NCBI GenBank assembly: GCA_041190985.1
Contig: JBEEPT010000297.1
Location: forward strand, 1-22,386
Direction of reading: 5' to 3'
From: Malikia sp041190985
GTDB taxonomy: Bacteria > Pseudomonadota > Gammaproteobacteria > Burkholderiales > Burkholderiaceae_C
Length of the DNA stretch: 22,386 nucleotides
A program made the position numbers and the translations under genes. Below, piece by piece: positions 7,835 to 13,153 of this stretch (the first letter of the stretch is position 1; the number at the start of each line of letters is the position of its first letter). The notes under the pieces are model-generated. The model had not been told where the DNA came from. It did no database searches and saw only the letters and a program-made list of their open reading frames with translations.

Positions 7835-7873
7835 ATGTGGGAACTCTGGAAGCGCATCATCGTCGGGGCCTGA
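7835..7873 (+). CDS. Candidate 12-residue micro-ORF, possible coupling leader peptide
   Basis: ATG at 7835 opens a 12-codon reading frame, MWELWKRIIVGA, preceded by GGGGAGG (7823-7829) at five bases, one of the strongest Shine-Dalgarno sites in the window. It ends TGA at 7871-7873, directly followed by an in-frame TAG and then the ATG of the fibre-like gene at 7877. That fibre gene has no ribosome site of its own, so ribosomes finishing the micro-ORF probably restart there. The peptide is amphipathic and Trp-rich and might also have an activity of its own. The reading is short, so chance cannot be excluded. Confidence 0.45.
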   Translation: MWELWKRIIVGA

Positions 7874-7876
7874 TAG

Positions 7877-8965
7877 ATGCCCACTCACGCTAACCGCGTG
7901 TCTATGTCGGTGTCTGGCACGCCAGGCACCGGCACGATTACGCTCGGCTCTGCGCAGTCTGGATACCAGTCGCTGGCGTCAGCCTACGGCGCCAATGCGA
8001 CGGTCGATGTCGTCATCACCGACGGCACGGCGTGGGAGGTCGCGCGCAACTGCACCTACACGCACTCCGGGACGACGCTCAGTCGCGGCACGCTGGAGGC
8101 GAGCAGCACCGGCAGCGCGCTGAGTCTGACCAGTGCGGCGGTTGTGAGCGTGACGCTGACGGCCGACCGCGCTCGCGCCCACGACGCAGCGGCCCTCGAA
8201 TACCTCGCCGGCACGGACGCTGACACCACGATGGTGGTCAATCGGCTGTACGTGGTCGATATGTCGGCTTGGGCCACGGCCAATCGCACCTACACGCTGC
8301 CGGCAACCGCAGCAGTGGGCGACCGCATCGGCATCATGGTGACCAGCGGCAACGCATCCTATGAACTACTGATCACCGCAGGCACAGGCGACACGCTCAA
8401 CGGCGTGGCTGGTGGCACCGAGTGGAGCCGACTGTTCATCACCAATGAGGTGGTGATCATGCGGTGTGTGGTGGCGAACTCGACGTGGCTGGTCGAACAA
8501 GACGGCCGCGTGCCACAGTTTTGCTTGATGCGGTTGTCAACTTCGACGACTGGCAACGAGGCGGCCAGCACCTGGACCAGCCCGACCTCGATCAGCGGGG
8601 CGTGGACTGCGGATGCCGACAACGCATCGCTGGCATCGACTGCCAATAACCGCTTCAAGGTGCGGCGCGCGGGCAACTACCTGCTGTCGGCCGCTGGCCG
8701 CTCCGTCAGTTCGCAGAATGATCAGGAGCTTTTTGGCGTCGTGCTGTGGAAAAACGGCACCAGCACGCTGATCGGCACGAACCAGGGGCGGGTGTCCGGC
8801 ACGGGCAACTTCTACTATGCCGTGTGGCCCGGCGCCTCCAGTGGCATTCCGTTGGCTGCCGGCGATACGGTCAACTACCAGTTCCAGACCAGCAACGGCT
8901 CGCGCAACCTGTTCGCCTCCGGCTACAACTCGTTTTTCTCTGGCGCTGAGGTGCTTGCGCGATGA
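7877..8965 (+). CDS. Fibre-like virion protein with C1q/TNF-like C-terminal domain
   Basis: A 362-aa protein. The N-terminal part has the pattern RVSMSVSGTPGTGTITLGSA and a module with YTHSGTTLSRGTLEASSTG, which recurs in phage fibre and head-fibre proteins as a beta-rich attachment region. A middle section (about 105-210) includes RTYTLPATAAVGDRIGIM. The last part, from about residue 215, looks like a C1q/TNF-type jelly roll: FKVRRAGNYLLSAAGRSV from F260, then LFGVVLWKNGT, then GIPLAAGDTVNYQFQTSNGS, and a hydrophobic final strand. Such domains trimerise and often bind receptors or surface sugars. The position between capsid and connector genes suggests a capsid-attached rather than tail-attached fibre, but this is inference. 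Translation probably depends on the upstream micro-ORF. Confidence 0.72.
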   Translation: MPTHANRVSMSVSGTPGTGTITLGSAQSGYQSLASAYGANATVDVVITDGTAWEVARNCTYTHSGTTLSRGTLEASSTGSALSLTSAAVVSVTLTADRARAHDAAALEYLAGTDADTTMVVNRLYVVDMSAWATANRTYTLPATAAVGDRIGIMVTSGNASYELLITAGTGDTLNGVAGGTEWSRLFITNEVVIMRCVVANSTWLVEQDGRVPQFCLMRLSTSTTGNEAASTWTSPTSISGAWTADADNASLASTANNRFKVRRAGNYLLSAAGRSVSSQNDQELFGVVLWKNGTSTLIGTNQGRVSGTGNFYYAVWPGASSGIPLAAGDTVNYQFQTSNGSRNLFASGYNSFFSGAEVLAR

Positions 8966-9369
8966 GCACGTACACGCGCATCGATGCGGCTGGCGCACTG
9001 CAGCATCTGGGCTATCGCCCTGGCCTTGACTTTGACGCCAGCGCGCGGGATGGCGCCATCTACGTGCTATGGCACCGCGAGGACTCGCCGACCGATGAGC
9101 AAGTGGCGGCGGTGTCTGCGGCCGATGCGGCGCGCGCGTTCATCGCACCCGTCACCCGTCGCCAGATGCTCACCGCGCTGCACCGTGCTGGCCTGCTGAC
9201 GACCATCAAAGCGGCAGTAGCTGCGTCGGGCGATCCCGAGCTGCAGATCGCTTTCGACGAGTCGCAAGAGTTTCAGCGCAACAACCCATTCCTGGCAACG
9301 ATGGCCGCAGCCCTCGGCAAGACGCCCGCCGAGGTGGATGCGATCTTTGCACTGGCGCGGACGCTGTAA
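8962..9369 (+). CDS. Fibre-associated accessory protein
   Basis: A 135-aa protein whose ATG overlaps the preceding fibre gene stop (ATGA). The first half reads MSTYTRIDAAGALQHLGYRP with a later IYVLWHREDSPTDEQV. The second half has VTRRQMLTALHRAGLL, then EFQRNNPFLATMAAALGKT and a final VDAIFALARTL. The R-R-Q, R-N-x-P and V-D-x-I-F-x-x-A pattern is that of small proteins encoded just after tail-fibre genes in many phages, thought to be fibre assembly or fibre-tip accessory proteins. Immediate coupling to the fibre-like gene supports a partner role. Biochemical function is unknown. Confidence 0.65.
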   Translation: MSTYTRIDAAGALQHLGYRPGLDFDASARDGAIYVLWHREDSPTDEQVAAVSAADAARAFIAPVTRRQMLTALHRAGLLTTIKAAVAASGDPELQIAFDESQEFQRNNPFLATMAAALGKTPAEVDAIFALARTL

Positions 9370-9372
9370 GCC

Positions 9373-10035
9373 ATGACCTTCGCGCTGGGTCCGTGGGCTG
9401 ACGGGCCGATTGCGGACGGGCCGGAGGCGGCTGGCGCCGCCTCCTACACCCTCACCGCCAGCTCCGGCACCTACACCCTCACCGGCCAGGCCGCTGCCCT
9501 CACCGCCACCCGCGCCATCACCGCCGAACAGGGCACCTACACCCTCACCGGCCAGTCTGCCGGCCTGCTGGCCAGCTACTCCCTGCCTGCCGCACAGGGC
9601 AGCTACAGCCTGAGCGGCCAGGATGCCACGCTGACCTACACGCCAGCCGGCGCATACAGCCTCACCGCAGACTCTGGCACGTACACACTGACCGGCCAGG
9701 ATGCCGCGCTGCTGGCCCTGCGCGCGCTGAGCGCCGAACAGGGCACTTACACCCTGACTGGCCAAGATGCCACGCTGGCCCGGCAGTTCACCGTCACCGC
9801 GGACAGCGGCACCTACTCCCTCACCGGCCAGGCCGCCACGCTCACCCGCACGATCATCATGACCGCCGACGGCGGCACCTATGTGCTCACCGGCCAGGCG
9901 GCCACGCTGACGTACAGCGGCGAAGCGGTGGCGGCGCAACTCTCAGCCGCCCCCATCGGCCACGGCCCCGCGCTGGGCATGCGCAGCCTGCAGCTCGGGC
10001 GGCGAATGGCCAACATCAGCAGGCGCACACGATGA
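9373..10035 (+). CDS. Repeat protein with seven GTYTLTGQ units
   Basis: A 220-aa protein. After a short Gly/Pro/Ala N-terminus (LGPWADGPIADGPEA) it is built of seven units starting GTYTLTGQ or close variants at residues 32, 54, 76, 102, 124, 146 and 168, with a period of 22 residues and one 26-residue spacing. Each unit is G-[ST]-Y-x-L-[TS]-G-Q-x-A-x-L followed by a variable beta stretch, suggesting a stacked beta structure. The C-terminus is basic (MRSLQLGRRMANISRRTR). Proteins with comparable TGQ repeats occur in other proteobacterial phages and prophages, without known function that I can cite. The stop overlaps the connector gene start. A virion surface role, capsid or neck, is inferred from place and composition. 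Confidence 0.75.
   Translation: MTFALGPWADGPIADGPEAAGAASYTLTASSGTYTLTGQAAALTATRAITAEQGTYTLTGQSAGLLASYSLPAAQGSYSLSGQDATLTYTPAGAYSLTADSGTYTLTGQDAALLALRALSAEQGTYTLTGQDATLARQFTVTADSGTYSLTGQAATLTRTIIMTADGGTYVLTGQAATLTYSGEAVAAQLSAAPIGHGPALGMRSLQLGRRMANISRRTR
9466..9915 (+). repeat. Seven-copy in-frame coding repeat (period 66 bases)
   Basis: Units start at 9466, 9532, 9598, 9676, 9742, 9808 and 9874; all spacings are 66 bases except one of 78. The first 24 bases of units one and two are identical, while the others differ mostly at synonymous positions (for example GGCACC, GGCACG and GGCACT for Gly-Thr). This suggests old duplications held together by selection on the protein. Confidence 0.9.
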
Positions 10036-10616
10036 CCCTCCGACTGATCACCGCGCCGGCCACTGAGCCGGTCACGCGCGCCGAGGCCAAGCTGCAGTGC
10101 CGCGTCGACAGCGACATCACCACCGACGATGACCTGATCGACGCGCTGATCACCTCGGCCCGGCAGGAGTGCGAGCACCTGACCGGCCGCGCGCTGATCA
10201 CGCAGACGTGGGAGCGCGTGGTCGACACCTTCCCGCTGCTGGAGCTCGAGCTCGGCATGCCGAAGGTAGCCAGCATCACCGGCGTGTACTACTACGACAC
10301 CACCGGCACCGAGGTCACGCTCAGCAGCTCGGCCTACGTGCTCGACAGTGCCATGCCACCGGGCTGGGTGCTGCCCGCCTACGGCTACCAGTGGCCGACC
10401 ACCTACGACACGGCCAACGCCGTGCGCGTGCGTTTCGTCAGCGGCTACGGCGCCGCCAGCGACGTGCCGGCAGCCGTCAAGACGTGGATCAAGATGCGCA
10501 TCGCCGACCTGTACCAGCACCGCGGCGGCACGGTGGTGGGCCAGTCCGTCACGCAGCTCGGCCAGCGGTTCTACGACCGCCTGCTCGACCCGTTCACTGT
10601 GCACTACGGCGGCTGA
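10032..10616 (+). CDS. Head-tail connector protein (gp6-like)
   Basis: This 194-aa protein is the first ring docked below the portal in siphoviruses of the HK97 type. The N-terminus, LRLITAPATEPVTRAEAKLQ, and the helix DDDLIDALITSARQECEHLTGR match the gp6/YqbG-like connector family (Phage_connect_1). A beta-rich middle (ASITGVYYYDTTGTEVTLS) and a C-terminal helix (VKTWIKMRIADLYQHRGG) complete the normal layout. The long middle and the C-terminal YDRLLDPF are typical of proteobacterial phage members. The ATG overlaps the stop of the repeat protein. It opens the head-tail joining set of four genes. Confidence 0.92.
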   Translation: MTLRLITAPATEPVTRAEAKLQCRVDSDITTDDDLIDALITSARQECEHLTGRALITQTWERVVDTFPLLELELGMPKVASITGVYYYDTTGTEVTLSSSAYVLDSAMPPGWVLPAYGYQWPTTYDTANAVRVRFVSGYGAASDVPAAVKTWIKMRIADLYQHRGGTVVGQSVTQLGQRFYDRLLDPFTVHYGG

Positions 10617-10622
10617 CCGACC

Positions 10623-10958
10623 ATGCCCATCAACGCCGGTGACATGCGCGAGCGCATCACCATCCAGACCCGCGCGTCTGGTGTGGACTCGCTTGGCCAG
10701 GAGTCCGCCACCTGGAGCACGCACATCACCTGCTGGGCCAGCGTCGAGCCCCTGCGCGGCAAAGAGTACTTCGCGGCCGGCCAGGTGCAAAGCTCGGTCG
10801 ACGTGCGCATCCGCATTCGCTGGCGCGAGGGCATCGTGCCGACCATGCGCGTGTTGTGGCGCGGCGTGGCGCACGACATCGTGAGCGTGATCGAGCCGCG
10901 CGCCGGGCAGGAAGTGCTCGAGCTGATGTGCAGCACCGCAGCGAGGGACGGGCGATGA
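10623..10958 (+). CDS. Head closure / head-tail adaptor protein
   Basis: A 111-aa protein of the SPP1 gp16-like head-tail joining family (Phage_H_T_join). Hallmarks are MRERITIQTRASGVDSLGQE at the start, TWSTHITCWASVEPLRGKEY, then VDVRIRIRWREGIVPTMRV and the end HDIVSVIEPRAGQEVLELMC. The protein closes the head after packaging and gives the tail its docking surface. The length is normal. The start lies six bases after the connector stop, and the following gene overlaps its stop by four bases. Confidence 0.92.
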   Translation: MPINAGDMRERITIQTRASGVDSLGQESATWSTHITCWASVEPLRGKEYFAAGQVQSSVDVRIRIRWREGIVPTMRVLWRGVAHDIVSVIEPRAGQEVLELMCSTAARDGR

Positions 10959-11470
10959 GCGACGGACTGCGCGCCGAAGTCAAAGGCCTGCCAGACCTGC
11001 GCGCCGCGCTGCTGGGTGTGGCGCCAAAGCTCAAGGTGCGAGCCCTGCGCAACGCGCTGGCGGCCGGCGCCCGCCTGGTGCAGCGCGCCGCGCGCAAGGC
11101 CACGCCGGTGCTCGATCTGTCCAAAGAGTGGAGCGCCGCGGCCTACCGCAAGGGCTACCGCAAGCCGGGCACGGTGCAGCGCGCCATCAGCGTGCGCACC
11201 AGCAAGCTCGCGCGGCGGCAGGGCAACGTCGGCGTATTCGTCAACGTGAAGCCCGCCAAGCGCGGCCAGGCCGGTGCCACGAGCTTCCGCGACCCGTTCT
11301 ACTGGCGCTGGCTCGACAAGGGCTGGACGCCCGCCCGCGGCCCACGGCAGCCCGGCCGCAACATCCTCAAGGCCGGCGCGGCCATGCTCGGTGCGGCGCT
11401 GGCTGAGTTCAACCGGCGACTTCCGCTGGCCATCGCCAAGCTCAACAAGCCGAAAGCGCCCGCGCCATGA
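10955..11470 (+). CDS. HK97 gp10-like minor tail/neck protein
   Basis: A 171-aa basic protein of the HK97-gp10 family. It starts with VKGLPDLRAALLGVAPKLKV and the helix RALRNALAAGARLVQRAARK, followed by ATPVLDLS, a Lys/Arg-rich loop, the strand NVGVFVNVKP, and DPFYWRWLDKGW. The final part RNILKAGAAMLGAALAEFNR is the usual closing helix. The aromatic YWRWLDKGW stretch corresponds to the E-x-G/W-x-x-x-G region of the family. I start at the ATG at 10955, which overlaps the previous stop (ATGA), although the frame is open upstream. These proteins sit at the head-tail junction; their exact role is less certain than that of the neighbours. Confidence 0.88.
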   Translation: MSDGLRAEVKGLPDLRAALLGVAPKLKVRALRNALAAGARLVQRAARKATPVLDLSKEWSAAAYRKGYRKPGTVQRAISVRTSKLARRQGNVGVFVNVKPAKRGQAGATSFRDPFYWRWLDKGWTPARGPRQPGRNILKAGAAMLGAALAEFNRRLPLAIAKLNKPKAPAP

Positions 11471-11823
11471 GTGCCGACACCGAATTCCGCGCGCTGCTGG
11501 CCGGGCACGCGGCGCTCACCGCTCTGGTGAGCACGCGCATCGCGGCCAATGCAGTGCCGCAGGACAGCGCGTTTCCGCTCGTTGTGTTTGTCAGCCAGCA
11601 CGACAGCGAATACGGCCTCGACAACACCCTGCACGGCACCAGCGTCACGCACTCGGTGCAGTGCTACGCCACCACCGCAGCCGGTGCCGAGGCTGTGGCC
11701 GATGCCGTGGCCGGCGCCGTGGCCACCGATGCCGACTACCTCGTCACCGCCCGCTCGGGCGGCTACGACGAGGAGCTGGCGCTCGATGCCGTCAATCTCA
11801 CCGTGCAACGCTGGATCGTCTAA
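11467..11823 (+). CDS. Tail terminator / completion protein, DUF3168 family
   Basis: A 118-aa protein of the DUF3168 (tail completion) family. The N-terminus EFRALLAGHAALTALVSTRI and the strand PLVVFVSQHD are followed by SVTHSVQCYATTAAGAEAVA and end with VNLTVQRWIV, the expected alpha/beta layout. Members cap the tail tube at its head-proximal end and halt tube growth at the length set by the tape measure. The ATG overlaps the previous stop. An intrinsic terminator follows 41 bases after the stop, before the highly expressed tail tube gene. Confidence 0.9.
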   Translation: MSADTEFRALLAGHAALTALVSTRIAANAVPQDSAFPLVVFVSQHDSEYGLDNTLHGTSVTHSVQCYATTAAGAEAVADAVAGAVATDADYLVTARSGGYDEELALDAVNLTVQRWIV

Positions 11824-11864
11824 GCGCTGCACAGCAACCAACACGGGCCGCAAGGCCGTGCCGC

Positions 11865-11890
11865 AGGGCTCCATCCGGGGCCCTTTTTCT
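11865..11890 (+). terminator. Intrinsic terminator before the tail tube gene
   Basis: AGGGCTCC (11865-11872) and GGGGCCCT (11877-11884) form an 8-bp stem with one T-G pair and a 4-base loop, followed by a run of T residues ending TTCTT. A further short hairpin, TGGGC/GCCCA (11891-11904), follows directly. Termination here may be partial, since tail genes lie just downstream and I see no clear promoter in the remaining 20 bases. Confidence 0.78.
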
Positions 11891-11923
11891 TGGGCCTGCG
11901 CCCAGCATTGAAAGGACATCACC

Positions 11924-12565
11924 ATGACCACCATCGTCGGGCGCAACGTCAAAGTCGAGGTCGCGCTCACCTTCGCATCCGCCGTGTCGCCTACTGCTTG
12001 CACCAAGGCAAACCCGGCCGTCGGCACGCTGACCAGCCACACGTTGTCTGACAACGACGTGGGCTACTGGACCGTGACCAGCGGCATGGTCGAGCTCGAC
12101 GGCCAGGCCGTGCACATCATGGACACGTCGGCCAACACGTTCACCATGAACGGCCTGGACACGACGCAATACTCGACGTACGCCTCGGGCACGCTCACGC
12201 CGGCCAGCACGTGGGGCACGCTGAGCGAGGCCGCCAGCTACGCCGTGGGCGGTGGCGCTGCCAATGCGCTGGACGACACGCGGCTGCTGGACGTCAAGAC
12301 CCGCAACGTGGCCGGCCTGCTGGCGCCGCAAGACATCACCATCGACGTGCGCAACGGCGTGGCACACGGCGCGGCCATGGCCTTCATCGAGGCGGCGGCG
12401 CGCAACAGCACCAGCTGCTTGTTCCGCATCAGCCAGGGCCCCACCGTGCTGCGCGTGTACTACGGCGTGCCCTCGGTGCCGGGCGAAAGTCTGCAGGCCG
12501 GCGCGCTGGCCACCGGCCAGTTCAACGTGCTCGGCGCGGGCTGGGCCGTGAAGCCGAATCTGTGA
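11924..12565 (+). CDS. Major tail tube protein
   Basis: A 213-aa beta-rich protein expected to form the stacked hexameric rings of the tail tube. It opens MTTIVGRNVKVEVALTFASA and includes AVGTLTSHTLSDNDVGYWTV, QAVHIMDTSANTFTMNGLDT and a second half with KTRNVAGLLAPQDITIDVRN, then CLFRISQGPTVLRVYYGVPS. The size, the place between the tail terminator and the chaperone pair, and the ring-type motif of strands all fit a tail tube protein. It has a strong ribosome site (AAAGGACATCACC) and a 100-base leader with a terminator, as suits an abundant product. Identity rests on context more than on a catalytic or diagnostic motif. Confidence 0.85.
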   Translation: MTTIVGRNVKVEVALTFASAVSPTACTKANPAVGTLTSHTLSDNDVGYWTVTSGMVELDGQAVHIMDTSANTFTMNGLDTTQYSTYASGTLTPASTWGTLSEAASYAVGGGAANALDDTRLLDVKTRNVAGLLAPQDITIDVRNGVAHGAAMAFIEAAARNSTSCLFRISQGPTVLRVYYGVPSVPGESLQAGALATGQFNVLGAGWAVKPNL

Positions 12566-12927
12566 GCACCACCGCAGCCGACTACATCGCGCGCATCTGG
12601 CAGGCGCGCGAGTCGTGGTGCGATCTGGCGCCCGGCAAGCGCGTCAAGGTGCGGCGCCCTGGCGAGCTGGCCATGCGCCAGCTCGCCGGTGGTGGCGCCA
12701 CGCTCGAGAAGCTGTGCAGCTGCGTGGTGGCATGGGACGGCATCACCGAGGGCGACCTGTTCGACGGCGGCAGCGAGAACTACGTGCCGTTCGATGCGGG
12801 CGTGTGGGCTGAGGCTGTTGCCGATCAAGCCGAGTGGGCCGCGCTGGTGGCTGCACACGTCACGCAGCTCATCACCGAGCACATGGCCAAGCGCGAGGCC
12901 ACACGGGGAAACTCTCAGCCCTCCTAG
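12562..12927 (+). CDS. Tail assembly chaperone, short form (lambda gpG-like)
   Basis: A 121-aa protein starting with GTG that overlaps the tail tube stop (GTGA). It begins STTAADYIARIWQARESW and contains KRVKVRRPGELAMRQLAGG and a helical C-terminal half ending HMAKREATRGNSQPS. It holds the position of lambda G, between tail tube and tape measure, and like G it ends near a slippery sequence from which a longer -1 product can be made. The short form is expected to coat the tape measure protein during tail assembly and not to remain in the virion. I found little direct similarity to lambda gpG by eye, so the call depends on position and on the frameshift signal. Confidence 0.85.
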   Translation: MSTTAADYIARIWQARESWCDLAPGKRVKVRRPGELAMRQLAGGGATLEKLCSCVVAWDGITEGDLFDGGSENYVPFDAGVWAEAVADQAEWAALVAAHVTQLITEHMAKREATRGNSQPS

Positions 12928-13148
12928 ATGTCGCGGCCGGCATCCAGTATGAGGGCGGACCACCACAGGCCAGCAACGACGAGCGTGCAGCGGTGCAGAT
13001 CTGGAACGCTTGCGCCAACGGCATGGGCGGCATCGACTGGCAGGCCGTGCCGCTGTTCGCTGAGTTCTACGGCTTTGCCGACCTGGACGCGCTCACCGAG
13101 CAGCTGCTGATCATCAAGATGCACAAGCCCGACACCACGGGGAGCTGA
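12562..13148 (+). CDS. Tail assembly chaperone, frameshifted long form (gpGT-like)
   Basis: The second frame (12912-13148, about 78 codons) has no usable start of its own near its beginning: its ATG codons are at 12834, inside the first gene, and at 13023, inside the domain. A -1 slip at GGGAAAC (12906-12912) would fuse the first 117 residues of the short form to LSALLDVAAGIQYEGGPP and onward to the end at 13148, giving about 195 aa. The extension is acidic-aromatic and helical (WQAVPLFAEFYGFADLDALT), as in T domains that contact the tail tube protein. The tape measure gene starts six bases after its stop. The coordinates given span both frames; the product requires a one-base backward shift at 12912. 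Confidence 0.85.
12906..12912 (+). promoter_or_regulatory. -1 ribosomal frameshift site G GGA AAC
   Basis: In the zero frame the codons read CGG GGA AAC, so the heptamer G-GGA-AAC has the exact X-XXY-YYZ form and phase needed for -1 slippage. It differs from the lambda G/GT site (GGGAAAG) only in the last base. The zero-frame stop TAG lies five codons later at 12925-12927. Confidence 0.88.
12918..12956 (+). promoter_or_regulatory. Nested stem-loop 3' of the frameshift site
   Basis: Five bases after the slippery site, GCCCTC (12918-12923) can pair with GAGGGC (12951-12956). Inside it, GATGTCG (12927-12933) pairs with CGGCATC (12938-12944), including one T-G pair, around loop CGGC. The spacing and the two-tier stem suit a frameshift stimulator. 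I judged this by hand without an energy calculation. Confidence 0.6.
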
Positions 13149-13153
13149 CACGC

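Noticed and set aside
7877..9369. Diversity-generating retroelement target in the fibre gene
   Set aside because: No reverse transcriptase gene or second near-copy of the fibre 3' end is seen in the window.
9466..9915. CRISPR-like or non-coding tandem repeat
   Set aside because: The repeat is in frame, has silent differences between copies and has no spacer structure; it is a protein repeat.
11842..11858. Imperfect hairpin around GGCCGCAAGGCC
   Set aside because: It needs a bulge to extend beyond 4 bp, has no T-run, and the terminator just after it explains the gap better.
12928..13110. Possible ATG-started gene just after the short chaperone stop
   Set aside because: It is in the same frame as the short form, not the conserved second frame, and its product is Arg/Ser/Thr-rich. 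The -1 frame explains the region better.
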